In this document: positions 9,696 to 18,394 of the stretch, in pieces
How the letters are laid out: each line of letters opens with the position of its first letter
Numbering within the stretch: the first letter of the stretch is position 1
NCBI GenBank assembly: GCA_020722815.1
Contig: DYKB01000008.1
Location: 50,428-114,427 of the forward strand
Length of the DNA: 64,000 bases
From: Caldithrix sp.
GTDB lineage: Bacteria; Zhuqueibacterota; Zhuqueibacteria; Thermofontimicrobiales; Sulfurfontimicrobiaceae
Direction: 5' to 3'
Translations under genes and position numbers: made by a program
The notes under the pieces: model-generated
Databases searched by the model: none
Told to the model about the DNA's origin: nothing
The model's input: only the letters and a program-made list of their open reading frames with translations

Positions 9696-10811
9696 ATGTC
9701 CTCAAAAATAAAGATATCCATCATCATCGGTACCCGTCCGGAATTAATCAAAATCAGTTCCCTGTTGCGACGATTATCCATGAGTAACAATTTCGAATTT
9801 CAGTTTATTGATACGGGGCAGCATTATGACTATGAAATGGATAAAATCTTCTGTGAAGAGTTAAAACTGCCGCCGCCGATTTTCCTCGATTTAGGTTCCA
9901 GTACGCCGGCGCATCAGGTCGGTCGTGCCATGATCCTGGTTGAAAAACAGTTGCAGCCTTTTAATCCCGATGTTGCCCTCGTCGTTGGCGATACCAATTC
10001 AACCCTGTCCGGTACGCTGACAGCTATCAAAATGAACATTCCGGTGGCGCATCTGGAGGCTGGATTGCGGAGCTTTGATCGCACCATGCCCGAGGAGATG
10101 AATCGCATCGTAGTCGATCATGTCTCGCGCTGGCTTTTTGCCCCCACGCAGCAGGCGATTGATAATCTCGTGGCTGAAGGAATTGAAAAAGACAAAATTA
10201 CTTTCACCTACGATATTCATGTTGATGTATTGAATGACCATTTTTCGCTGGCGAAGGAAAATTCCAAAATTTTACGGGAATTGAATCTCGATAAATTTGT
10301 GCTCATAACCTGTCATCGGCAGAGCAACACCGATTCCCCTGAAAATCTGGCCAATATCGTTGACGCCCTGATCGAACTGGCCAAGAATTTTACCATCGTT
10401 TTTCCGGTGCATCCCCGAACCGACAAGAAGCTGAAAGAATTTAACCTGTATGAGAAACTGGTCAGTAAATCGAATATTAAATTAATTAAGCCGGTTGGTT
10501 TTTTTGATTTTCTCAATCTCATGGGTCATGCCGCGTGTGTCATTACAGATTCCGGTGGGGTTCAGAAAGAGACGCTGATTTTGAAGGTTCCCTGTGTGAC
10601 AATTCGTGAAAATACCGAATGGATCGAAACCATTGCAGCCGGCGCAAATGTCCTGGCCGGTACCGATAAATCAAAAATTGTTGCAGAAGTCATGCGAATG
10701 GCGCAGCCTGATTTTCACCAATTTATGCAAATGGTGAGAAATCCTTATGGGAATGGTGAAACAAGCCAGATAATTTTAAACCGACTTAGCAGTGATTTGC
10801 ACCAGAAATGA
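9696..10811 (+). CDS. UDP-N-acetylglucosamine 2-epimerase family (WecB/WbpI-like)
   Basis: 371 residues, full length for the non-hydrolysing family. Conserved blocks are present in order: IIGTRPELIKIS at the N-terminus, DTGQHYDYEM, VVGDTNSTLSG, HLEAGLRSFDRTMPEEMNR, a CHRQSN block, VHPRT, and DSGGVQKETLILKVPCVTIR before NTEWIET. The enzyme inverts C2 of UDP-GlcNAc to give UDP-ManNAc. In Wbp-type clusters the paralogue WbpI acts on the diacetamido uronic acid instead, which would fit the dehydrogenase and acetyltransferase at 3720-5382. Substrate cannot be decided by eye. The ribosome binding site is weak; it probably relies on coupling to the preceding gene. Confidence 0.93.
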   Translation: MSSKIKISIIIGTRPELIKISSLLRRLSMSNNFEFQFIDTGQHYDYEMDKIFCEELKLPPPIFLDLGSSTPAHQVGRAMILVEKQLQPFNPDVALVVGDTNSTLSGTLTAIKMNIPVAHLEAGLRSFDRTMPEEMNRIVVDHVSRWLFAPTQQAIDNLVAEGIEKDKITFTYDIHVDVLNDHFSLAKENSKILRELNLDKFVLITCHRQSNTDSPENLANIVDALIELAKNFTIVFPVHPRTDKKLKEFNLYEKLVSKSNIKLIKPVGFFDFLNLMGHAACVITDSGGVQKETLILKVPCVTIRENTEWIETIAAGANVLAGTDKSKIVAEVMRMAQPDFHQFMQMVRNPYGNGETSQIILNRLSSDLHQK

Positions 10812-11304
10812 ACTTTTTTATATTTTCCCTCGATTGGCGTATAATTTGAACAGGCATTAGCTCCTCTTTTTCATAAATTAATATTTTCTTTGGACAGGAT
10901 TGGCGTGATAAAAAAGATTTAAGTGGATTATTTTGGGGGGGATATTGTTAACACTTCGTTTGATGAGTGCCAATAATTAAGATTAATTTTCTTTTCATAT
11001 CCTCCTGAGAAAGCGTTTCCGTTGGCAGGGCTCAGGACAAGTTTTGCTGACGAAGAATCCAGTGCAGGCATTACGTCGGCATTCAGCATGGCAGAAGAAT
11101 GTTATTCGACGACGTAGAATTATGTAGCCACTTCCTTATTTTTCCCCGCCATCATACAAATCCTGTTACAAAAATACTTTTCAGCTCTATTTTTTATTTG
11201 CATTTTATCAGAAATTTTCATAATTAAACGTGCGACAATCAGTGTTTCTTGTCTGCAAGGGGAATCAAAATTCAGGAATTTAAACAGAAACCATAAGTTT
11301 ATTT
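10812..11304. other. Intergenic gap containing a degraded dispersed repeat
   Basis: No gene is seen in this 493-bp gap. Bases 11001-11057 align with 41651-41706 (shared blocks CTGAGAA, GCGTTTCC, CAGGG, TCAG, GTTTT, CTGA and GAAGAATC), so a partial copy of the GTCATTCTGA repeat lies here. Its terminal inverted repeats are lost or decayed. The gap separates the 2-epimerase gene from the sugar transferase and may hold a promoter for the latter, but none is recognisable. Confidence 0.5.
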
Positions 11305-12705
11305 ATGCCAAAATCAATTGAACGAATATTACTCCTGCTAAGTGATTTCACCATGGTGGTGCTGGCTTTTTTTCTGCTGAGTATCATCCGTCGTGAAATC
11401 GGAATTTTTGCCAGTGCGGATTTAAAGGAGATTTTTTATCTCGGCTCGGTCAGCTTTTTATTCTGGCTAATTATTTTCATCTTTTTTGGCCTGTATCGTT
11501 CCTGGTACGCTCAATCCCGAATTGATGAATTTGTATCCATTATTAAAACACTCATCATCGGCTGCGGTATCATTTTTTTGCTGACGATCGACCCCCAACG
11601 GGACTTTGAAGAGATCCCCTCAATTGGCCGCCTATCCGTTGTTACCTATTGGATTCTGCTGTTAATTATGGTAACGACCGGAAGGTTGATCCTTCGCACC
11701 TTTCAGCGTAAGTTGCTGGAAAATGGCATCGGCGTTCGCAAGACCTTAATTATCGGCTGGAATGAAAAGGCCCGGCATTTATATGACGAAATCATAAAAT
11801 TCCCGGCACTGGGTTATAAAGTCATTGGCTTTATTGATGACGAAGGCAATGCTACCAATCAATCCCATCGGGATATACCTGTGTTGGGGAATATCAGACA
11901 AATAAGTCAACTGGTTCAGCGCTACCGGGTGGAAGAGATCATCATCGCCCTGAAGGCAAAATCACAAAAAAAAGTCCTCTATGCCATCAACCAATGCGAT
12001 GGGTTGCCTGTAAATCTCAAAATTGTTCCCACGCTTTACCATATCATTATTGGCCAGGCGCGAACCAGCCAGATTTATGGTTTTCCGCTGATTGAAATTC
12101 TGCCTGAAATGATGCCGGCCTGGGAAAAGAAAGTTAAGCGGTTTATTGATGTGATGGTTTCGTTAATTGTGATCGTCTGTTTTTTACCCGTGTGGATTTT
12201 CCTTTCCCTCCTGATAAAATTAACTTCTGCTGGCCCGGTTTTTTATAAACAGAAACGGGTCGGTAAGGATGGTAAAATTTTTACCGTTTATAAATTCCGT
12301 TCCATGTATCAGGATGCCGAAAAACGCACCGGACCGGTCTGGGCTGGCAAAAAAGATCCGCGAATCACCCCTATTGGCGGTATTTTACGAAAATTGCGAT
12401 TGGATGAGGTACCGCAGTTTATCAATGTACTCGATGGCGATATGAGTCTGGTCGGCCCACGTCCTGAACGCCCCTATTTTGTGGATCATCTTAAACGACA
12501 GGTACCGCTTTATGCCCGACGTCTCAAAATTAAACCCGGAATTACCGGCTGGGCGCAAATTAAAGGCGATTATGATACCTCCCTCGAAAGTGTGAAGAAA
12601 AAACTGGAATATGATCTGTTTTATATGGAAAGTATGTCACTGCGAATGGATTTGAAAATCATCTTCAACACAATTTTAATCATGCTGCGCGGCAAGGGGC
12701 AATAA
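11305..12705 (+). CDS. Polyprenyl-phosphate sugar phosphotransferase (WbaP/WcaJ type)
   Basis: 466 residues. Four N-terminal membrane helices (about 1-130) are followed by a soluble Rossmann-like region (TLIIGWNEKARHLYDEII, then GFIDDEGN) and a further helix before the catalytic C-terminal PGT domain. That domain has KRFIDVMVSLIVIV, FYKQKRVGKDGKIFTVYKFR, LRLDEVPQFINVLDGDMSLV, GPRPERPYF and PGITGWAQI, the standard landmarks. It transfers a sugar-1-phosphate from a nucleotide sugar to undecaprenyl phosphate, starting repeat-unit assembly. This is the committing enzyme for the cluster. The domain pattern matches exopolysaccharide polyprenyl glycosylphosphotransferases. No strong ribosome binding site is visible. 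Confidence 0.93.
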   Translation: MPKSIERILLLLSDFTMVVLAFFLLSIIRREIGIFASADLKEIFYLGSVSFLFWLIIFIFFGLYRSWYAQSRIDEFVSIIKTLIIGCGIIFLLTIDPQRDFEEIPSIGRLSVVTYWILLLIMVTTGRLILRTFQRKLLENGIGVRKTLIIGWNEKARHLYDEIIKFPALGYKVIGFIDDEGNATNQSHRDIPVLGNIRQISQLVQRYRVEEIIIALKAKSQKKVLYAINQCDGLPVNLKIVPTLYHIIIGQARTSQIYGFPLIEILPEMMPAWEKKVKRFIDVMVSLIVIVCFLPVWIFLSLLIKLTSAGPVFYKQKRVGKDGKIFTVYKFRSMYQDAEKRTGPVWAGKKDPRITPIGGILRKLRLDEVPQFINVLDGDMSLVGPRPERPYFVDHLKRQVPLYARRLKIKPGITGWAQIKGDYDTSLESVKKKLEYDLFYMESMSLRMDLKIIFNTILIMLRGKGQ

Positions 12706-12707
12706 AA

Positions 12708-13976
12708 ATGCTCGATTTAAAATTCATTCGCAAATATCCGGAACTCGTTCGCCAGGGAGCAGAACGAAAAAATATGTCGATTGATGTGGATAAATTACTG
12801 GAACTGGATCAAAATCGACGGGAACTTCAAACCTCGCTTGAAAGTCATCTTCAACAAAAAAACACAATCTCCCGGCAAATTAATTTCATAAAGGAAAATT
12901 CAACCACCCTTGCGAATCTGAAAACAGAAAGTCACCAGTTAAACTCGCTCATCGATTCGCTGGAAAGACAAATAAAAGCGCTGGATCAGGAAATTCATTT
13001 ACGGCTGATTCAAATCCCCAATCTGCCGCATGTTTCGGTTCCGGATGGCCGGACTGAATCGGAAAATCAGATTATCAAAAATTGGGGAAAACCAGCTGAT
13101 ACGGATTTTAAAATTCTGCCCCACTGGGAAATTGCCGAAAAGCTGGGTATCATCGATTTTGAACGCAGTTCTCAATTGACCGGCGCATTTTTCGTGACCT
13201 TCAAAGGGGCCGGGGCACGACTGGAACGGGCTTTAATCAATTTTATGCTGGATTTGCAGGTGAAAGAGCATGGCTATACCGAAATTTCCCCGCCATTGGT
13301 CACCCGGCGTCAGGCATTATTCGGTACCGGCCAATTACCCCGATTGGAAAATGATCTGTATTGCCTCGAACGGGACGATTTTTTCCTGATTCCCACGGCT
13401 GAAGTGCCTTTAACCAATTTTCATCAAAATGAAATTTTTACGGCCGAAGAACTGCCAATAAAATATGTTGCCTATACCCCCTGTTTTCGGCGGGAAGCCG
13501 GTACCCATGGGCGGGAAAATCGGGGGCTTATCCGCATCCATCAATTTGATAAAGTGGAACTGGTGCAACTGGTAAAACCGGCAGAATCGTATCAGACGCT
13601 TGAAATTTTATGTCAGCAGGCTGAAAAAGTCCTTCAACTGCTGGAATTGCCCTATCGCGTCAGTTTACTTTGTGCAGGCGAGCTCAGTTTTGCTTCCGCC
13701 AAATGCTATGATCTGGAAGTCTGGTCGCCTGGTATCGGTCGCTATCTGGAAGTCTCTTCCTGTTGTAATTTTGAAGCTTTTCAGGCACGGCGAATTAATT
13801 TACGTTATCGTCCCGATGCCGGGAAAAAAGTGGAATTTGTCCACACCCTCAACGCCTCAGGCCTGGCCCTTCCCCGAACAGTGGCTGCCATTCTCGAAAA
13901 TTATCAAACAGACGAAGGTACCATTATCGTACCGCCTGTTTTGCGGCCATATACAGGCTTTTCGATAATAAAGTGA
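12708..13976 (+). CDS. serS: Seryl-tRNA synthetase
   Basis: 422 residues, full length. An N-terminal coiled-coil tRNA-binding arm (about 30-105, rich in Q/E/K) precedes a class II core. Motif 2 reads CFRREAGTHGRENRGLIR followed by HQFDKVELV, motif 3 region has EVSSCCNFEAFQARR, and the C-terminal block NASGLALPRTVAAILENYQ with PPVLRPYTG is diagnostic. It charges tRNA-Ser in the cytoplasm. The ATG lies two bases after the sugar transferase stop, with AAGGGGC inside the end of that gene as ribosome binding site, so it appears co-transcribed with polysaccharide genes, an unusual but not unique setting. Confidence 0.96.
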   Translation: MLDLKFIRKYPELVRQGAERKNMSIDVDKLLELDQNRRELQTSLESHLQQKNTISRQINFIKENSTTLANLKTESHQLNSLIDSLERQIKALDQEIHLRLIQIPNLPHVSVPDGRTESENQIIKNWGKPADTDFKILPHWEIAEKLGIIDFERSSQLTGAFFVTFKGAGARLERALINFMLDLQVKEHGYTEISPPLVTRRQALFGTGQLPRLENDLYCLERDDFFLIPTAEVPLTNFHQNEIFTAEELPIKYVAYTPCFRREAGTHGRENRGLIRIHQFDKVELVQLVKPAESYQTLEILCQQAEKVLQLLELPYRVSLLCAGELSFASAKCYDLEVWSPGIGRYLEVSSCCNFEAFQARRINLRYRPDAGKKVEFVHTLNASGLALPRTVAAILENYQTDEGTIIVPPVLRPYTGFSIIK

Positions 13977-14640
13977 ATTATAAGTCATTTAGGTTTTAGG
14001 TTGTTAGGCTGTTAGTAATAACTATAATTCTCTCGTTTCACAGTTCTACGGTGGAAGGCAGCGGGAACGCTTCGCGCTCCGATTGTATAATTATCATCCA
14101 TTTGCCTCAATTCACATATCTTCTTCGAAAAAGTGTTGCTTTTCACTAAAAAATCATTTAATTTATGATAAATCGATCCTTACAAAAAAATAACACGATT
14201 ACAGGATTCTCAGGATGAACAGGACAATAAATCCCGTCAATCCTGTTATCTTGTCCAAATAAATTCCAAATTGTTCAGACTCCACCCAATTAACTCAGGA
14301 AAACTGGCGATGATTCTCTCGACTGGTGGCATTCTTAAATTTATTTTTGAATTTACAACAAGTGTTGCGGTAAATTTTGTTTCCGAAGAGCTCATGCAAA
14401 AGCTTCGTAAGGATATGTCAAACGTGATTACCAACCTGGTCTGAGATGAATATCGAACTTCTAAAAATGATTTTCCCAAAGGGGCGCAACCAATAGAAGC
14501 AATCCATTGGGTCAATCTCAATTATAATACGGTTAAGTTTAAAACAATTATGAGATAACAAATTTTTTAATCGTTTTGCCGATAAAATATCTGTTTATAA
14601 TGATATTACCCTTTCGGAACTCCGATTTTTTGGAGATGTT
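13977..14640. other. Long gap with repeat debris and a possible gene remnant
   Basis: This 664-bp gap separates the plus-strand cluster from the minus-strand locus; the two flanking genes converge here. ACAGGATT at 14201-14208 pairs with AATCCTGT at 14239-14246 and belongs to the same GGATGAACAGGA-type repeat seen at 61509-61572. From 14310 to 14444 a 44-codon frame (MILSTGGILKFIFEFTT to SNVITNLV) reads like the end of a protein and stays open upstream through the repeat, suggesting a decayed gene tail. I assign it no function. No clear terminator was found. Confidence 0.4.
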
Positions 14641-16221
14641 TTAATATCGAATGATCGGCAAACTTGAATTTTGAATATCGAAAGTTGCATGTGTCGTATT
14701 TGAAGCCTTTGCCAGTGGACTGTGGATGTATCCTCCCTGGATATTCCGGGCCCAGACGGCACTGAACTCTGTTTGCCGGGCTTTGAAATAGTCGGGATAG
14801 AAACTATCAATAGTCCCATTGGCGATCCGTTTCGGAAATTGCCAGTCCTTTGGAACTGCTGAACTCATCGGCCAGGTGATATTCAAATTCTCCAGAACAA
14901 AATTTTTTACATTTTCGACAACTACGGCGGCACGAGCTTGCTTGGCGGCGGGATTTTGAGGTGAAAATTGTGAACTCTTTGCCCGATCAATGTATGGCAC
15001 GGGATCTTCGATAAATGGATAGGTCAGATGAATATCACGCAGTGTCAGATTTTCAATCATCTGGCCAGGCGCCGCGGTAATCAGAATCCGCCCTTCGGTT
15101 TTGGCGATGAAATTACTGATCATGATATTCCGAAGTTGCGGTTCCCGACCTGCTGGATCGAAAATTTTATCGCTATTTATTATTTGACTGTCATAAAGCA
15201 GACCATTTTCACTGAATCGCTTTCGCAGACTGATATGAATGGGTCGATTATAAATTAGTGGCGATCTGGTATCACAAACAATATTGCTGACCGCAATATC
15301 TTCAATTGTCCCGGCACTTTCCGCATAAATCGCAAAGGCACGGGATGAATTAAAGATGGTACAATTGCTAAGAGTCACCTGTGAAATATCCCGAAATGAT
15401 TCATTCCCCAATTTCAGTGCGGCACAGGAGCATTCGATGATACAATTGGTCACGGTTACCCGTTTACACTCGCGGCTGTCACCCGTAGTTTTGAGGCAAA
15501 TAGCATCATCACAGGTTTTGATGATGCAATCGCTGATGGTCACATCGAAACAGCCAGTGATATCGATCCCATCCCCATTGGGACTGAAGAGATGATTCAG
15601 AATTTGTACCCGATTGACATGAATCAAATCGCTGTCATAGAGATGGAGCGTCCAGCCGCCACCGGTTTTCAGCAGCACATCCTGAATTCGCACATTCTGA
15701 CAATTTTGAATTTCCATCAGGGGACTGATTTTTTTCGCTTTGGGCATAATCCATTGGGGATCGTCTTTGGGATTATGCGGCTGCCAGAATGCCGGACCAT
15801 TGCCATCGATAGTGCCACCGCCGGAAATAGTGATATTCTGAACATCTTTGGCCATGATTAAATGGTAGGGCTGGCGATCCCTGTTGTGACCCCAGGTCAT
15901 TTCGGTGTAATCATTGATATTTTCTGAACCGAGAATAGTCGCGCCTGGCTGCACATCAAGAATGATATTATTTTTCAGAAAAATTGTGCCGGACTTATAA
16001 ATACCCGGCGGAATAATGACCCGGCCCCCACCGGCTGATTCGGCGCTATTAATTGCTTGCTGGATGGCGCGTGTGTTCAAAGTCATTCCATCGCCGATTG
16101 CCCCAAAATCAATGATATTAAAAACACCTTTTTGCGGATGTTGGGATTGGTGACAGCTAAGGAAAATGAGGCTTCCGGATAAAATGATGATAAAAAAGAG
16201 CGTAAGATTGGTGGTATTCAT
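14641..16221 (-). CDS. GH28-like glycoside hydrolase (polygalacturonase family), probable lipoprotein
   Basis: 526 residues. A hydrophobic N-terminus ends LIFLSC (Cys23), a weak lipobox, suggesting a lipid-anchored protein. FNIIDFGAIGDG at about 34-45 and GGGRVIIPPGIYKSGTI mark the start of the right-handed beta-helix, and NISGGG-type turns follow. GH28 catalytic landmarks are partly present: NGDGID (215-220) and CDDAICLK (237-244), giving three Asp candidates. The usual GHG and RIK motifs are absent; CAALKLGNES occupies that region, as in divergent bacterial GH28-like enzymes. It would hydrolyse galacturonan or a related uronate glycan. A good AAGGA site precedes the ATG. It is the last gene of the minus-strand locus. 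Confidence 0.85.
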   Translation of the reverse strand: MNTTNLTLFFIIILSGSLIFLSCHQSQHPQKGVFNIIDFGAIGDGMTLNTRAIQQAINSAESAGGGRVIIPPGIYKSGTIFLKNNIILDVQPGATILGSENINDYTEMTWGHNRDRQPYHLIMAKDVQNITISGGGTIDGNGPAFWQPHNPKDDPQWIMPKAKKISPLMEIQNCQNVRIQDVLLKTGGGWTLHLYDSDLIHVNRVQILNHLFSPNGDGIDITGCFDVTISDCIIKTCDDAICLKTTGDSRECKRVTVTNCIIECSCAALKLGNESFRDISQVTLSNCTIFNSSRAFAIYAESAGTIEDIAVSNIVCDTRSPLIYNRPIHISLRKRFSENGLLYDSQIINSDKIFDPAGREPQLRNIMISNFIAKTEGRILITAAPGQMIENLTLRDIHLTYPFIEDPVPYIDRAKSSQFSPQNPAAKQARAAVVVENVKNFVLENLNITWPMSSAVPKDWQFPKRIANGTIDSFYPDYFKARQTEFSAVWARNIQGGYIHSPLAKASNTTHATFDIQNSSLPIIRY

Positions 16222-16270
16222 CGCGTAGTCCTTTTTAATTCAGTTGATAATAATTCGAGACGCTTAACTT

Positions 16271-17923
16271 TTAATATTCTAAAATCTGCCCATCATGAAT
16301 TAACTGAACTTTCAGGTCATTATACGAAATGTCGTGAATATTTTTCTTTTTAGCGAGTGCCAGGGCGGCCAATGTGCCGGCACTTTGTCCCAGAATCATG
16401 AAAACTGGTTCCATCCGGATTGAACCAAAGGCAATATGTGAACTGGATACACAAACAGGGACAAGCAGATTTTCACCTTCGTTTCTTTTTGGCAAAATGG
16501 AACCCAGGGCGATTTGGTACGGGTGATCTAATTTAACACCAATATCACCCTCATTCTGCACAAAGCCATCCGGTTTGACATAGCGCTGAACATTATGGGA
16601 GTCGATGGTATAAGAACCCATGCCAATTGATTCCGGCGTGGGACGTTTCTTGAGAAGTTCATTTTCGGTCATGATAAATTTACCAATCATCCGGCGGGCT
16701 TCACGCACATAGATGTTATATGGCCAGTTATCATTATCAGCAAATTCATCCTGTGCAAGGCCCCAGCGTTGCATTTTTTGTTGAATTTTTTCGGGAATGC
16801 GGGGATCGGTGGCAATAAAATATAATAAGCCGCGTTGGTAGTTCTTGTGCTCCTGGATTATTTCCCGGCGTCTTTCGTAGGTAGCCTCTGGATAGTCGTA
16901 ATTCATTCCAATATTATCGAAGCTAAAAGGCCCATGGTTGTTCACATCGGTTTTGCGATTGGGAATGGGATCAAATTTATGAAAAGTTTCATTCCAGCCT
17001 GAATCGTAGACACGTATTAATAATTCATATTGCGTGGAATCATAGCCAGTCGGTCGGGAAAAAGGAATCCGGTTTTCCGGGTGATCGGTCAGGCACATCC
17101 GGAAGCAGTATGCCTGCACCCGATGATCACCGTCGCCTTTTTTGCCGGGATCTTCAGCCGAGATTCTGGGCAGCAATCCACTGGCTGGATTTCTGGGAAT
17201 GATATACGGATCGATATTGGTTTTAAAATGATGGCCATGATGCAGCACACCAGTCTGGATGCCATTCCATTCTTCGTTATAGGTAGCGGTCGATTCCCGT
17301 CCCACGTGATAGGATACTCCTGAAGCAGCCATTAAATCACCTTCATAAGTGGCATCCACAAATATTTTCCCCTGAAAAATTTTTCCGCTTAAGGTTTTTA
17401 TCGAGACAATATGGCTGCCTTTTTTAATAACACCCTGTTCCCGATCCAGTAATTCTTTCCTGAAAACTTTGATATGATGGGTTTTGATCATCGATTCAAA
17501 GGCCTGCTCAGCTACATGCGGTTCAAATATCCACATCGTTCGTTTATCACCATCGATGGCGGGATTTCCCTGGCCTTTATTGCCATATTCGGATTGTTTT
17601 TGCCATTTCCAGGATTCCGGTTTTTGATAGTGGTTATAAATAAGCTGGTAAAACTCGCGCGCTAACCCGCCGATAACTTCTTTGTTACCCGTATCGGTAA
17701 ATCCCAGCCCTGAAGACGTCATACCGCCCAGATGTTTATCGGGTGATACAATCATAACTGATTTCCCCATTCGGGATACCTGGACTGCTGTCGTCACGGC
17801 TGCTGAAGTCCCGCCGTATACAATGACATCGGCTTTGTACTCGCGTGCGCCCGCGGTTGAATTCCAATGAAATCCCCAGCCACTGATAATTAATAATGAT
17901 AATAAAATTTTGTTCAGTTTCAT
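16271..17923 (-). CDS. Secreted FAD-dependent oxidoreductase (FAD_oxidored family)
   Basis: I choose the ATG at 17923 (550 residues) because AAGGA lies 10 bases before it; an in-frame ATG at 17941 would add six residues. A Sec signal (KILLSLLIISGWGFHW, cut near STAGA) precedes a dinucleotide-binding motif VIVYGGTSAAVTTAVQ and HLGGMTSSGLG, hallmarks of PF12831-type FAD proteins found beside carbohydrate-active enzymes. VDATYEGDLMAASG and the C-terminal GQSAGTLAALAL belong to the FAD pocket. Its substrate is unknown; family members are often annotated in polysaccharide loci without a defined reaction. It lacks a T9SS tail, so a periplasmic place is likely. Confidence 0.82.
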   Translation of the reverse strand: MKLNKILLSLLIISGWGFHWNSTAGAREYKADVIVYGGTSAAVTTAVQVSRMGKSVMIVSPDKHLGGMTSSGLGFTDTGNKEVIGGLAREFYQLIYNHYQKPESWKWQKQSEYGNKGQGNPAIDGDKRTMWIFEPHVAEQAFESMIKTHHIKVFRKELLDREQGVIKKGSHIVSIKTLSGKIFQGKIFVDATYEGDLMAASGVSYHVGRESTATYNEEWNGIQTGVLHHGHHFKTNIDPYIIPRNPASGLLPRISAEDPGKKGDGDHRVQAYCFRMCLTDHPENRIPFSRPTGYDSTQYELLIRVYDSGWNETFHKFDPIPNRKTDVNNHGPFSFDNIGMNYDYPEATYERRREIIQEHKNYQRGLLYFIATDPRIPEKIQQKMQRWGLAQDEFADNDNWPYNIYVREARRMIGKFIMTENELLKKRPTPESIGMGSYTIDSHNVQRYVKPDGFVQNEGDIGVKLDHPYQIALGSILPKRNEGENLLVPVCVSSSHIAFGSIRMEPVFMILGQSAGTLAALALAKKKNIHDISYNDLKVQLIHDGQILEY

Positions 17924-17994
17924 GGTGATTTTTTCCTTCATGAATAGGTTGAAATACTTGTTAATAATAGTTTCAATTTCAATAAATTACTGTT

Positions 17995-18297
17995 GAATTG
18001 CCACGAGCTTTAGCGCGTGGTTCCATGATCGCGCCCCCTAAATTGCCGGGCTTTTAAGCCCGAGTTTTGATACACCAGTGGATTAAAATCCACTTTAAAA
18101 TTGGGGAGGCAATTTGATCCACGAGTTGAAGAGTCTGTCCGAGCACTAACCTTGCGAAGGTTTTTGAATGGGTATAACGATATATATTGATTAATATTTC
18201 AATTTTAATCTATATATTGCATTATTTTTAACCTTCGCAAGGTTATTTTAGGCCAATTTTCTAGTTCTCGGACAGACTCTTCAACTCGTGGCAATTC
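17995..18297. repeat. Compound inverted-repeat element with internal hairpins
   Basis: Outer ends GAATTGCCACGAG (17995-18007) and CTCGTGGCAATTC (18285-18297) are perfect inverted repeats. A second, perfect 25-bp inverted repeat pairs 18119-18143 with 18267-18291. AACCTTGCGAAGGTT (18148-18162) is present again, exactly inverted, at 18230-18244. Between the left ends lie three short hairpins: CCACG-agctttagcg-CGTGG, GCCGGGCTTTTAAGCCCG and GTGGATTAAAATCCAC. No open frame or transposase is present, so this is a non-autonomous mobile-type element between the GH10 and oxidoreductase genes. The rest of the 453-bp gap shows nothing. Confidence 0.7.
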
Positions 18298-18394
18298 ATT
18301 TGGTATTTGATGAGTTAGAATCATATCCGGACGGCAATGTTCCTTCCGGGTTTGATTTCGATTAAAAATTGTCCATCTCCTTTTTTTATAAATT

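Noticed and set aside
10812..11304. tRNA or small RNA gene in the gap
   Set aside because: No cloverleaf or T-loop pattern found by eye; only a decayed repeat is visible.
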